Counted from the stretch's first letter, positions 16,763-25,951 are shown. The stretch: 64,000 bases of DNA from Flavobacterium sp. CG_23.5 (GCF_017875765.1 NZ_JAGGNA010000001.1:3499001-3563000); one strand, 5' to 3'. The notes: a model not told the origin generated them from the letters alone. Numbers and translations: made by a program.

Positions 16763-17593
16763 TTACACGATGAACAGATTTGCGATAGTTACTGTTTCAA
16801 CAGTTGTTAAGGGCTCATCATAAGATTCAGATCCTGCGGCTGCTCCAAAAAGTGTGGCTGTATTATAACCCGCCTGAGTTGTGAGTTCTTCGCCATTATA
16901 TACAGCTTGTGTTGCAGCTGGCATTCCTGCCCCTCTTTCGTTTCCGGTTATCCATCCTTTTAAGCCACGTAACCTTCTCACTTCTGAGGCATGTCGCGCT
17001 TCAACTGAATGAATTTGTAATGCAGCAGTCAATAAATCCGGAGCTGAAATTAGATTTGTAGCTTGTCCTTTGTACGCTCGTACTCCAGTATCTTCAAATG
17101 CTTGTGCTAATGCTAAGAATTGTGCGTATGCAGCAGTATTTCCAATCCCAGTAGCATTAAAGGGATCGAATGCACCGCCAACAGTAAAGTCAAAAGTGGG
17201 TTTGGCAACAAAATTCGGACTTCCAGCTCCACCTAAACCTGCAATCAGGAAGGTTACGTGATCTGTTTCATGCGCTGAAATTTGCATAAATACTTTTTCA
17301 TCTCGGCCACCCGTTGGAATCACACCTGATGCTAACCCCATAAGATAGAATTCTTTTTCTAAATATTCAAGTGTCAAAGCCAGTTGTAAGGCTCCAATTG
17401 GAGTGGAGGGTGTAGGGCTAATATCAGCAGCGGATGCTTTAGTTGAAGTCAACGCAGCAAGACCGAAAGGAATTGCAGCATAAGCGGCATTTTTACCTAA
17501 TTGTCCAAAAAAATTGAAACTGTCTCTTCTGGAACCTTTACCGTTCATTAAGTTGTCGTTGGTAAACGGCTCTAAAAATTTTAATATATTCAT
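16763..17593 (-). CDS. Ferritin-like domain protein, type B, copy 2
   Basis: 276 residues, same length as copy 1 (14410-15240) and alignable without gaps. The differences cluster in the signal region (SFNFFGQLGKNAAYA against SFTQFGQFGKNSVLA) and are conservative elsewhere. All four helix motifs are kept (EYLEKEFY, AHETDHV, AFEDTG, SVEARHA), so both copies look functional. Starts 17 bases after the type A stop. The Tat-like GSRRDSF start suggests export together with its partner. Confidence 0.88.
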   Translation of the reverse strand: MNILKFLEPFTNDNLMNGKGSRRDSFNFFGQLGKNAAYAAIPFGLAALTSTKASAADISPTPSTPIGALQLALTLEYLEKEFYLMGLASGVIPTGGRDEKVFMQISAHETDHVTFLIAGLGGAGSPNFVAKPTFDFTVGGAFDPFNATGIGNTAAYAQFLALAQAFEDTGVRAYKGQATNLISAPDLLTAALQIHSVEARHASEVRRLRGLKGWITGNERGAGMPAATQAVYNGEELTTQAGYNTATLFGAAAGSESYDEPLTTVETVTIANLFIV

Positions 17594-17610
17594 AATGATA
17601 AGTTTTTAGG

Positions 17611-18390
17611 TTACGGTAAATATTTTGCAGTAAATTCTGTTGTGATAAATCCTCCGGCAATAAGCAGTACTTGCGATGGATTCAACTTAACGTCTAATCC
17701 AGTAGTGGGATCTACCACATCATCACCAGCAAAATCGTTTGAGTTAGGATTGATTAAACTTCTAATTGCTGATGCGTGTCTTGCTTCTACAGAAACGATT
17801 TTTCCCGCAAGCAATAAATAATCAGGATTGGAAAGTAATCTTCCGGCACCATTGTAGGCAGCTACTCCAGTATCTTCAAGTGCTTTCGCAGTTGCTAAGA
17901 CATCTGTACGACTGTTAAAATTTAAACTTCCATAATTAAAAGCCAAGTTAGGTAGCAACTGCTTTTCTGGATTTGGTAGTGCTCCTGTCAATGCCGCTTT
18001 GAAAAATTCTCGATGGATGACCTCATGATAATACAAATCAGTCATAACTTGTTGCTCGATCGAATTGAATGTTGAGGTGAAACCGGAAGCATTTACTACT
18101 TTGGTATAAAAGTCGGCTTCTAGCTGCTCCAACGCATACGCATATGTAAGTACGCCTAAATCATTACCACCTAGGTCAAACACGCCGTCTTTAACACCAG
18201 GCTTGTGTCCGTTACTTCCAATTTTAGCTGTACTGTCAAAAGAATTATTTAGACCTATTCCTTCGTCATAACTACAACCTGTCAGAAATAATCCTGTTCC
18301 GGCAACTGCCATTCCACTTAATTTCAGAAACTCACGTCGGCCTTTGAGGGGTGAGGAGCTCACTTCATGAATTTTTACTTCATTTTTCAT
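17611..18390 (-). CDS. Ferritin-like domain lipoprotein, type A, copy 2
   Basis: 259 residues. Tat motif GRREFLKLSG, hydrophobic core and lipobox LTGC, then a linker about 11 residues longer than in copy 1. Helix motifs YALEQLEADFY, HEVIHREFF, ALEDTGVAAY and SVEARHASAI are intact. First gene of the second pair. The first 27 residues are nearly identical to copy 1 (MKNEVKIHEVSSSPLKGRRE), fitting a fairly recent tandem duplication. Confidence 0.88.
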   Translation of the reverse strand: MKNEVKIHEVSSSPLKGRREFLKLSGMAVAGTGLFLTGCSYDEGIGLNNSFDSTAKIGSNGHKPGVKDGVFDLGGNDLGVLTYAYALEQLEADFYTKVVNASGFTSTFNSIEQQVMTDLYYHEVIHREFFKAALTGALPNPEKQLLPNLAFNYGSLNFNSRTDVLATAKALEDTGVAAYNGAGRLLSNPDYLLLAGKIVSVEARHASAIRSLINPNSNDFAGDDVVDPTTGLDVKLNPSQVLLIAGGFITTEFTAKYLP

Positions 18391-19102
18391 AATTAAACAT
18401 TTAAAAGTTAATAATAAAATTTATTAACCATCACATTTAATTAAACTTGTGGAAGATTTGGGATCTTTAGGTGTTAGTTGCTGTTTTAGACAACTGTTTA
18501 ATAATTACTTACGTATAAAGTTGTATGTTGGTTTTTTAAATGTTTTGGGAATACAATCGAAGCTGTTGAATAAGAAAGTAAAATTTGTTTGATTTCCATC
18601 TTTAACGTCTAAAGGGTTAATAATTGAATAAAACTTAAAGTAGACCCCCTGATTTTGACAAAAATAAGAAATAGACATCTCATTATTAACTATCTTATTA
18701 ATCACGCAACTTATGCTTTATGATTCATTTTTATTTTTACGCTTATAGCACTTTCTAAAAATTTATCACTCTCAAATTTAGACAAAAAATTTTAAAAAAA
18801 TTTACATAATTACCTTATAATTAATTATTTAACAATAAGTTAACTTTAATTAATAAGCCTAATCTGAGTTTTTATTAAATTTGATTAAACTACAATAGAG
18901 TTAAAATTGTTAAATATTAGAAGTGAGTTTATCAAAATTGTTAAAGTTAAATTTTTGATCGTTTAATTTTTTTTATCTACCTAAATCCTCGATTTTTTTA
19001 ACACAGTTTATAGCGAAATTTGAAAATTTATATGGATTAATATATATTTTACTGTTAAATGGGATGCAATATTTTAACAACAGAATAATTTAGAGGTCAG
19101 AA

Positions 19103-19129
19103 TCCTCGAAGAAATTCGCGGCTTTTTTT
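19103..19129 (+). terminator. Degenerate relic copy 3 of the tRNA-His terminator
   Basis: CCTCGAA-GAAA-TTCGCGG with one stem mismatch, then seven T and GTGG, matching copy 1 over about 28 of 30 bases. No plus-strand gene lies upstream. It marks the far edge of the second ferritin unit. Confidence 0.7.
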
Positions 19130-19326
19130 GTGGGATAATGTATCATGAAATTGTATTCACTAATTTATTGGCTTGACTTTTGTAAAAGGAATAGTATCAT
19201 ATTGGATTCAAGGAAGTTATGTAGGATTTAATGAGCAAATAAATTGTAGCAGTATCTTTCATGGACCTACATTCTTGTATTAACGGTTATAATTTGAGTT
19301 ATAGATCATTCCTATATTCTTTTGTG

Positions 19327-19334
19327 TATCTTTG
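19327..19334 (+). promoter_or_regulatory. Candidate -7 element of the histidine kinase gene
   Basis: TATCTTTG matches TAnnTTTG; it predicts a 5' UTR of about 60 nt. No -33 TTTG at 19 nt. Confidence 0.45.
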
Positions 19335-19402
19335 AGCGTATTTCTTAGTTAAATAAACCGAAAATAAGCTTTCAAAATTTTAAATATTATTTATATAATT
19401 TA

Positions 19403-20599
19403 ATGAAAAACGAGAAAATTAATTCTAAAATTCTTAACAGTAATTACCTTCCAACAGATGAGTTTTACAGCCAAATAATAGATAGTTTACAAGATTATTC
19501 GATTTTCACTCTTGATAATGAATTTATAATTAATAGTTGGAGTTCTGGTTCAACAAAAATATTTGGTTATGAATCCGATGAAATTATAGGAGAACATTTT
19601 GATGTAATTTTTACTGAAGAAGATATACAAAATGGTATTCCGCAAACAGAAATTCAAGCTGCATTAATAGAGGGGAGAGCAACTGATAACAGATGGCACA
19701 TTTGTAAGGACAAAAGTGTATTTTATGCTTATGGTTTAGTTTTTCCGCTTATTGGAGTTGAAGGGGAGAGGTTAGGATACGTTAAAATCCTGCGAGATTT
19801 GACGGAGAGAAAGAAATCAGAGGATGCTATAAAAAAATATGTGAAAGAGCTGGAAGATCTCAATGCACACAAAGAGAATGTGCTTGCAATTGTTTCCCAT
19901 GATTTAAGAAGTCCATTGTCTGGAATTATTGGAACTACAGAATATCTGAAAACCAATCTAGACAGATTGGAAACTCAGAAAGCAAAAGAAATGCTTGATT
20001 TACTCCATAAAACTGCAGTAGATGAGTTAAACATGCTGGACAATTTAGTGGAATGGGCAAGAATAAAATATGCATCGGAAGTATTCTCTCCTGCAAAAAT
20101 TAAGCCTTCTACTTATGTGCAAAAGGTTTTTGAATCATTACGTGAAACGGCTTCTATGAATTCCATAAATCTTCGTAATGAAATCGAAGATGATGTAAGT
20201 GTTTTTGCCGATGGAAAGATGTTGCTGTCTGTTTTCCAAAATATAATTTCCAATGCTATCAAGCATTCTTTACCTGGAGGAGAAATTATCGTTTCGGCAA
20301 AAATTGAAGCACAAAAAGTAATAATTCAGATAAAAGATTCCGGAATTGGAATGTCTAAAGAGGTACAAGATAAACTGTTTACCCCGCAAATGAGCACACT
20401 CTCTAAAGCAAGGAAAGATAACAAAGGAGCAGGAATAGGCCTATTATTGGTAAAAGGGTTTTTAGAAAAAAATGATGGTGAAATTTGGGTCGAAAGTGTT
20501 GAAGGAATTGGCTCTTCTTTTTATTTTACATTGCCTCTTGAGCAACCCTTGTATAAAATTGATAGTGTAGATAAAATTGAATTTGACGAAAGGGTTTAA
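19403..20599 (+). CDS. PAS-domain sensor histidine kinase (orphan)
   Basis: 398 residues, no transmembrane segment, so a soluble sensor. PAS domain about 22-136 (FIINSWSSGSTKIFGYESDEIIG), then a short coiled linker (ERKKSEDAIKKYVKELEDLN). HisKA region with H-box SHDLRSPL, phospho-acceptor His 166. HATPase domain with N-box ISNAIKHS (about 282-289), G1 DSGIGM (312-317) and G2 GAGIGLLLVKGF. No response regulator gene is adjacent; the partner must be elsewhere. The PAS ligand is unknown. Followed by a strong terminator. Confidence 0.93.
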   Translation: MKNEKINSKILNSNYLPTDEFYSQIIDSLQDYSIFTLDNEFIINSWSSGSTKIFGYESDEIIGEHFDVIFTEEDIQNGIPQTEIQAALIEGRATDNRWHICKDKSVFYAYGLVFPLIGVEGERLGYVKILRDLTERKKSEDAIKKYVKELEDLNAHKENVLAIVSHDLRSPLSGIIGTTEYLKTNLDRLETQKAKEMLDLLHKTAVDELNMLDNLVEWARIKYASEVFSPAKIKPSTYVQKVFESLRETASMNSINLRNEIEDDVSVFADGKMLLSVFQNIISNAIKHSLPGGEIIVSAKIEAQKVIIQIKDSGIGMSKEVQDKLFTPQMSTLSKARKDNKGAGIGLLLVKGFLEKNDGEIWVESVEGIGSSFYFTLPLEQPLYKIDSVDKIEFDERV

Positions 20600-20614
20600 T
20601 CTATAATTGATATA

Positions 20615-20651
20615 AAAAAAAGCTTTGAAGGAATTCAAAGCTTTTTTTTTT
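20615..20651 (+). terminator. Terminator of the histidine kinase gene
   Basis: GCTTTGAA-GGAA-TTCAAAGC, perfect 8-bp stem extended by flanking A and T runs, followed by ten T. The A-run makes it bidirectional. Confidence 0.9.
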
Positions 20652-20664
20652 ATCGGATTTGCAC

Positions 20665-20777
20665 AAGGGATAGCAGCGAAAATCCTGCGCTTTTTTCAGC
20701 GCAGATTGTAGCGTATAGCCCGAAGACGATTTCACTCCCGATAATTATCGGGAGTGAAATCGTGGATGTGCCCAAAT
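20665..20777 (+). ncRNA. Structured intergenic element, copy A (candidate RNA motif)
   Basis: Shares three conserved boxes with 46856-46951: GGGATAGCAGCGAAAATCCT (20667-20686), GATTGTAGCGTATAGCCCGA (20704-20723) and GCCCAAAT (20770-20777). Proposed fold: closing helix GGGATA/TAGCCC (20667-20672 with 20716-20721, one A-G pair), a purine-rich internal loop, helix AATC/GATT with a bulged C at 20685, then distal stem TGCGCT/AGCGCA. A second hairpin, a perfect 36-bp palindrome at 20727-20762, precedes box 3. The plus strand is favoured because its internal-loop mismatches are G-A type. Function unknown. It could instead be a DNA-level repeat. Confidence 0.65.
20727..20762. repeat. Perfect 36-bp palindrome
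   Basis: Self-complementary from CGATTTCACTCCCGATAA through its mirror half, with no loop bases. It occupies the second-hairpin position of the structured element and may also act in termination between the convergent genes. Confidence 0.8.
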
Positions 20778-20779
20778 AA

Positions 20780-21799
20780 CTATTCTATTTTTTTATCGAC
20801 TACAGGTCTATTTTCTCTGTTTGCCAACTCCCAAGCAATTACGAATGCAAATTGAGCTCTTTTAGCCAAAGCATCGTATTCAATTTTATTTGGTTCATCC
20901 GTTTTTTGATGGTAATCTGCATGGACGCCATTAAAAATGAAAACAGCAGGAATGCCGTTTTTGGCAAAATTATAATGGTCAGAACGCTCATAAAAATGAT
21001 TAGGATCTGATAATTCGTTGTATTTATAATCTAAATCTAACTTGGTGTACTTGGCGTTTGCCATTCTGGAGATATTATCTAAATCAGTTGATAAACGGTT
21101 TGCGCCAATTACATAGACGTAATTATTAGTATTTGCATGAGCCTCATCGCGACGACCAATCATATCAATATTGATGTCAGTTATTGTGTTTGCTATTGGA
21201 AACAAGGGGTTTTCAGAATAATAGCGAGATCCGTGTAAGCCATGTTCTTCGCCGGTAACGTGTAGAAAAAGGATAGACCGTTTAGGACCGTGACCCTCTT
21301 TTTTTGCTTTTTCGAATGCTTGTGCAATCTCTAATAAAGCAACGGTTCCAGAACCGTCATCATCAGCACCGTTATATACTTCGCCATTTTTAATTCCTAC
21401 GTGATCGTAATGCGCTGAAATGACAAGGACTTCGTTTGGTTTTTCAGAACCTTCAATAAATGCCCAGATATTCTCTGAATCAGCTAAATTTTCATTTCGC
21501 TTGGCATTCAAGAAAGCCGCAGGAATTCTTTGGTAGTAATCTTTGGCTCCTTTAGGAAAAGGAACATTGTTTTTTTTGTATTGATTGATAAGATAAACTC
21601 CTGCTTTTTTCTGACCTGCTGATCCGGTTTCACGGCCTTCCATCGAATCAGAAGCGACAATATAAAGATGTGTTTTTAATTCATTGGCAGTTATAGTATT
21701 CATGTATTTTGTTGGGTCAGCATTGTCAACAGTGGTTTTTTGACTAGTGCAACTTGTGCTTAAAACGAATAACAAACCTAGTAAAGGGATTTTTTTCAT
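20780..21799 (-). CDS. M28-family metallopeptidase lipoprotein
   Basis: About 339 residues from ATG 21799 (MKKIPLLGLLFVLSTSC). The longer frame would run into the gene upstream, while this start leaves a 4-base gap and gives a proper lipoprotein signal (Cys 17). Zinc aminopeptidase fold with two-metal ligands: SAHYDHVG (His), NGADDDGSG (bridging Asp), TGEEHG (catalytic Glu and ligand Glu), NIDMIGR (Asp) and ERSDHYNFA (His). Probably an envelope-anchored aminopeptidase that releases amino acids from peptides. Cotranscribed with the DUF3667 gene. Confidence 0.92.
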   Translation of the reverse strand: MKKIPLLGLLFVLSTSCTSQKTTVDNADPTKYMNTITANELKTHLYIVASDSMEGRETGSAGQKKAGVYLINQYKKNNVPFPKGAKDYYQRIPAAFLNAKRNENLADSENIWAFIEGSEKPNEVLVISAHYDHVGIKNGEVYNGADDDGSGTVALLEIAQAFEKAKKEGHGPKRSILFLHVTGEEHGLHGSRYYSENPLFPIANTITDINIDMIGRRDEAHANTNNYVYVIGANRLSTDLDNISRMANAKYTKLDLDYKYNELSDPNHFYERSDHYNFAKNGIPAVFIFNGVHADYHQKTDEPNKIEYDALAKRAQFAFVIAWELANRENRPVVDKKIE

Positions 21800-21803
21800 G
21801 ATT

Positions 21804-22763
21804 TTAATGTAAATTGATAAATGTATAAATGGCATATAAAGTAAGAATAATTACAATTATAATAGCGTTGATTAAAAACAGGATGCTGCTTTTTATAAAG
21901 GAAACTAATCGTGTTTCACCGTAAAATCTATGGTGTGCTGGAAAAAAATAATAAACCATCCAGCTATATCCTATAAAATTAATTGTTCCCTCAATGAAAC
22001 TGGCGAAACCTGACAATGCAAATAACGAAAATAACTTTGTAATTAAAAACAAGATTAAAAAAATTAGCAATAAGAACGAAAAATAATGCAAGGTAAATAT
22101 ACCATGATCAAAGTAATACCAGCGTTTCTTGTTATGAAAAAGCCATAGAAAAAATGCAAAAAGAGGCATGAATATGAATAAAACCTTCGGTAAATTATGC
22201 AGAAACGATTCCAAGAATTTTTTAATAATTTCTTGATTGCTATTGTTTTCGGTAACAGTTAATACTTTCTTGGTTATCCAATAACTAAAATCGTCTAATT
22301 TATTAGACTGTGGCGCGTATTTCTGAAGGGAATCTAGTTCTTTGACTGATTTATATTGCTCCCCAAAAATCTGATATTCTTTTTTGGTGTCTTTATTTGT
22401 AATTGTGATTGGTTTTTTTTCGTCAATTTTTATAGGTTCCGATTCTTTATTTGGAAAAATGGCAATTAAAAAAAATGTAATAAAGCTGATAAAAATGTAG
22501 AGCCGGACTGGCGCCAAATAAGATAATCGCTTTCCGGAAAGATATTCCTTGGTTAAAGTCGCCGGTTTGAATAACAGGTTTCTTATGGTTTTCCAAAACG
22601 CATTTTCATAATGTGTCAAATCTTCAAAAAAATGAATAAACAAATGATGAAATGTTTTTCTGGTATCCGTGTTTTCCTGTCCGCAATTAGGGCAGAATTT
22701 ATTTTCGACCACATATCTGCAGTTCAGACAAGTTTTGTCGCTCCTGATTTTACTTTTTGACAT
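21804..22763 (-). CDS. DUF3667 membrane protein with N-terminal zinc ribbon
   Basis: 319 residues. N-terminal CLNC ... CPNC (about residues 12-30) forms a zinc-ribbon-like pair. TFHHLFIHFFEDLTHYE and the LFKPATLTKEYLSGKR segment are the DUF3667 signature. Transmembrane helices follow: one near 82-102 and several between about 195 and 315. Function is unknown for the family. The gene ends 4 bases before the peptidase ATG, suggesting translational coupling. Confidence 0.85.
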   Translation of the reverse strand: MSKSKIRSDKTCLNCRYVVENKFCPNCGQENTDTRKTFHHLFIHFFEDLTHYENAFWKTIRNLLFKPATLTKEYLSGKRLSYLAPVRLYIFISFITFFLIAIFPNKESEPIKIDEKKPITITNKDTKKEYQIFGEQYKSVKELDSLQKYAPQSNKLDDFSYWITKKVLTVTENNSNQEIIKKFLESFLHNLPKVLFIFMPLFAFFLWLFHNKKRWYYFDHGIFTLHYFSFLLLIFLILFLITKLFSLFALSGFASFIEGTINFIGYSWMVYYFFPAHHRFYGETRLVSFIKSSILFLINAIIIVIILTLYAIYTFINLH

Positions 22764-22864
22764 AAAAAAAGAGTATAAATTCTATGATTTTGTTAAATTT
22801 CAACTTATAAATCTAACAAAAATCCAGAACTTATACCGTTTTTTAAAAATATATATTTAATAAA

Positions 22865-23635
22865 TTATTTCAAAACTTCTTTTAAGAAAGAATTCATACG
22901 TTCCCAAGATCGTTTAGCCGCTTTTTCATTGTAAGCCGCTCCTTTAGAGTTGTCATTTCCTGCTTCAGGATCTGTAAAGGCGTGAACTGCATTAGCATAA
23001 TAAATCATTTCCCAATCTGCTTTTGTATCACGCATCTCTTGCTGAAAAGCAGTAATTTCTTCTTTGGGTTCGTAAGGATCATCAGCACCATGTAAAACTA
23101 AAACTCTTGTAGTGATTGGATTGTTCATTCGGGTCGCATCGCGCCCTAAACCACCGTGAAAAGAAACTGCTCCTTTAATTTTCATTCCTGCTCTGGCAGC
23201 TTCAAGTACCCCCGTTCCTCCGAAGCAATATCCTATTACAACAATATTATCACGATTAGCACCTGCTTTTACTAATTGATCTAAAGCGAGTTGAATGCGT
23301 CGTTGATAATCAGCTACATTTTTTTTATAAAAACCGGCTTGTTTTCCTGCTTCCTGCATATTTGTTGGATAATTTCCTTCACCATAAATATCAGCGACAA
23401 AGGCATAATACCCCATTTTTGAAAGTTTTTCCGCAGATTGTTTTGCATGGGTGTCAATCCCTTTCCAAGCGGGAAGGATTAAAATTCCAGGTTTAGTTTT
23501 GCTTGCTTTTTTTGGTACAATTGATAAACCATTTAATTTTTGATTTCCATCAGTGTATTTTACGGCTTTCAATTGTGCGAATGCGCCATTAGAGAACACT
23601 AGAATTCCTAAAAAGGCAAAGAATATATTTTTCAT
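22865..23635 (-). CDS. Exported dienelactone hydrolase family protein
   Basis: 256 residues. Signal peptide 1-20 (ends GAFAQ), so periplasmic. Alpha/beta hydrolase with nucleophile Cys in GYCFGG (about residue 135), acid in HGADDPYEP and catalytic His in NAVHAFTDPEAG. Cys as nucleophile and the ILPAWKGID start of the domain fit the dienelactone hydrolase family. The substrate is not known; many secreted members are annotated only by family. Separate from the upstream acylase by 114 bases. Confidence 0.88.
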   Translation of the reverse strand: MKNIFFAFLGILVFSNGAFAQLKAVKYTDGNQKLNGLSIVPKKASKTKPGILILPAWKGIDTHAKQSAEKLSKMGYYAFVADIYGEGNYPTNMQEAGKQAGFYKKNVADYQRRIQLALDQLVKAGANRDNIVVIGYCFGGTGVLEAARAGMKIKGAVSFHGGLGRDATRMNNPITTRVLVLHGADDPYEPKEEITAFQQEMRDTKADWEMIYYANAVHAFTDPEAGNDNSKGAAYNEKAAKRSWERMNSFLKEVLK

Positions 23636-23749
23636 ATTAGCTATTTTTATTTATACAAAATTCTCAATTAATTTGTCATAAAATTAAGACTTTGATTTTT
23701 TTATCTTATGACTGTATTTTTAATTCTTATGATAAAAAGTTGAAAAAAA

Positions 23750-25951
23750 CTATTCACCGGGGTGATAGGTGCGTTCCGCATTTTTTTGAACATCCTCCTT
23801 ATAAAAAAGTACGTCTTTGAATTGTCCTTTTCGATACATTTCTGCCTGGTCATAAAAGTGTTTCGATTTTGGATCACCGCTGTTTCCGCCAGCAAGTAAT
23901 GATTTGGCTTTTATTTTTGGTCCAAATTCTACCGCGCACACAAAACTGTTACCATTATATCCGTAACGCTTTTTGGTACCTTTTTGATAATTGCTTTTAT
24001 AAGCAGGTAAACAACCCCAAAGAGCAGGTGCATTACCAATGGGCAAACTCACCAATGCATTATTATAAGTTAAATCAATGTCGCCAGATGGTCTTTGGAA
24101 GCGATTGATTTCGCCCCAAGGAATTTGCCAGGTTCCAAATTTAGCCTTCAATTCATTAACGACCATTTGTAATTGCGGAATAAGTTGATCTGAAGATGCA
24201 TTTTTTGCAAAATTCTGAGTGTTTTCCACTTGGTCTAATTCGCCTTCATCAATATATACTTTTTGAATGATAGGATTTAATTTGGATGCCCATTCAATGG
24301 CTAATGTCGTCGCTACCGAACTTTCATTCGAATAATAATCCCATTTTTTTAATGTAGTAATGGGTTCTAATAATTCGGAATAAATGGGTTCATTTTTATT
24401 AATATTTTTTTCAAAACTCGAAATTAAAGAAGGAATTAGGACCTCAAAAGCGGACAGTTTTGTATCGTAACCGTCGGCAATTATTTTGTCTAAAGTATAT
24501 TTTTCGCCTTTGCTTAACAAGCGAACAGCATTTATTCCTCTGAAACTTTCTCCGTCAGGAGCCATGTAAGGCATATAATCTTTCTTTTTTGGACTATCGG
24601 CACCCGCTACGGAATAGGGTGTTGAATTGCAATTTTGCAACCAACCGTTTGTAGGATTGTATAAATGAACTGTTTCAGAAACATCATGCAATCCTTTCCA
24701 GTCGGTTTTTGATGTGGAACCGTCCATAACTTTTGACCAATTCAGATTTTTATCTCTAATAGGAATAAAGTTCCCGTGCCAATAAGCAATGTTTCCTTTA
24801 TTGTCAGCAAAAATGGTGTTATTAGATGTGTTGGCTTTTAAATCCATTGCTTTTTTATATTCGTCAAATCCTTTCGACTTTGTTCTCACCCAACTTTGAA
24901 CCAAGCTATTCATCGAACGATTATTCGATTTCAAACTAATCCATTTCCCATCTCGTTTGGCCATAATTGGACCGTGGCTTGTAAAGTATGTTTTGAATTT
25001 TTTAGTGATTTGTTTTCCGCTTTCAAGATAATTAATGGAGATCATTTTTTCGCTAACGGGTACTAATTTAGAGTCGTATTCGTAGAAAAGTTTATTGTTT
25101 TTGGTTATAATTTTTTCGGCATACATATCGGCGACATCCACATTAGAGGAAGTGTGCATCCAGCCGCAATTTTCATTAAATCCTTGGTATATAAAAAATT
25201 GTCCCCAAGTTACCGCACCATATGCATTCAATCCTTCTTCGCTGCTCATTTGTATTTCAGGTCTAAAGTAAAAAGTCGTGTGCGGATTAATGTAAAGAAT
25301 AGCATTTCCCGAAGCCGTTTTGGCTGGAGCCAAAGCAAAACCATTAGAACCAGTTTGCACGTCTTTCTCTCTTTCTACATAAGCAACCTTATCCGTGTTT
25401 CCAGAGTAGAAAGCTTTGAGTTCACCAGTCGTTAAATCTGCAGTGCTGATGGCACCAATGCTTCCGTCTGTCCAAAGCAAAGGAAACCAAGGTTCAAAAT
25501 GAGTTAATAAAGCAGGTTTCACTTCGGGGTGTTTGTGCAAGTAAAAGTTAATTCCATCAGCATAACTATTCAATAATTTTTTCAGCCAAGGTGCTGCTTT
25601 TTTATAATCGGCCTTGGCTTCATTGGCATCCATTAAAAGTCGTATTTCTAAATCATTATATAAAACCGACTGTCCTTTTATTTCTGAAAGACGACCTAGT
25701 TTTTCTATATAATTCATTTCTACACGTTTAAAATCGTCTTCGCACTGCGCGTAAAGCATGCCAAAAACCGCATCTGCATCCGTTTTTCCATACACATGAG
25801 CAATTCCCCAATTGTCTCGGATAATCGTTACTTGTTGTGCAGATTTTTGAAGCCTTTTAATTTCTATTAAATTGCTGTTTTGAGAAAATACTTGAGTAGT
25901 ACAGCAAAAAAATAAAAATAGTACAGCGATTTTTCTTTTGAAATGATCCAT
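23750..25951 (-). CDS. Penicillin acylase family protein (N-terminal nucleophile amidase)
   Basis: 733 residues, signal peptide about 1-23. An autoprocessing Ntn-hydrolase that cleaves amides such as acyl-homoserine lactones or beta-lactam side chains. The alpha-chain region includes RDNWGIAHVYGKTDADAVFG, the usual start of the family. The cleavage point and catalytic Ser are in GSNGFALAP, Ser 202. The beta chain has the NPHTTFYFRPE and QGFNENCGWMHT segments. Length and order match acylases; the substrate cannot be told from sequence. Possible roles are quorum quenching or scavenging. Confidence 0.9.
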   Translation of the reverse strand: MDHFKRKIAVLFLFFCCTTQVFSQNSNLIEIKRLQKSAQQVTIIRDNWGIAHVYGKTDADAVFGMLYAQCEDDFKRVEMNYIEKLGRLSEIKGQSVLYNDLEIRLLMDANEAKADYKKAAPWLKKLLNSYADGINFYLHKHPEVKPALLTHFEPWFPLLWTDGSIGAISTADLTTGELKAFYSGNTDKVAYVEREKDVQTGSNGFALAPAKTASGNAILYINPHTTFYFRPEIQMSSEEGLNAYGAVTWGQFFIYQGFNENCGWMHTSSNVDVADMYAEKIITKNNKLFYEYDSKLVPVSEKMISINYLESGKQITKKFKTYFTSHGPIMAKRDGKWISLKSNNRSMNSLVQSWVRTKSKGFDEYKKAMDLKANTSNNTIFADNKGNIAYWHGNFIPIRDKNLNWSKVMDGSTSKTDWKGLHDVSETVHLYNPTNGWLQNCNSTPYSVAGADSPKKKDYMPYMAPDGESFRGINAVRLLSKGEKYTLDKIIADGYDTKLSAFEVLIPSLISSFEKNINKNEPIYSELLEPITTLKKWDYYSNESSVATTLAIEWASKLNPIIQKVYIDEGELDQVENTQNFAKNASSDQLIPQLQMVVNELKAKFGTWQIPWGEINRFQRPSGDIDLTYNNALVSLPIGNAPALWGCLPAYKSNYQKGTKKRYGYNGNSFVCAVEFGPKIKAKSLLAGGNSGDPKSKHFYDQAEMYRKGQFKDVLFYKEDVQKNAERTYHPGE

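Larger units (their letters stand above)
18391..19402. other. Long non-coding region upstream of the second ferritin pair and of the kinase
   Basis: 1,012 bases. The first part (18391-18900) is related to 16010-16500 and so belongs to the duplicated unit: shared words include GGTTAATAATTGAATAAAA-like and AATAAGTTA ... GAGTTTTTATTAAATTTGAT-like stretches. A third terminator copy is at 19103-19129. A -7 element for the kinase is at 19327-19334. A 66-codon minus-strand frame at 18505-18705 has no counterpart in the other copy and is not called. Confidence 0.7.

Noticed and set aside
18505..18705. 66-codon minus-strand frame upstream of the second ferritin pair
   Set aside because: The related spacer upstream of the first pair lacks the frame, and there is no signal, domain or promoter. 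It is chance in AT-rich DNA.
14242..19129. Genomic island integrated at tRNA-His, with the terminator copies as attachment sites
   Set aside because: No integrase, excisionase or relic is present and the repeated unit carries only the ferritin-like genes. Tandem duplication explains all copies more simply.
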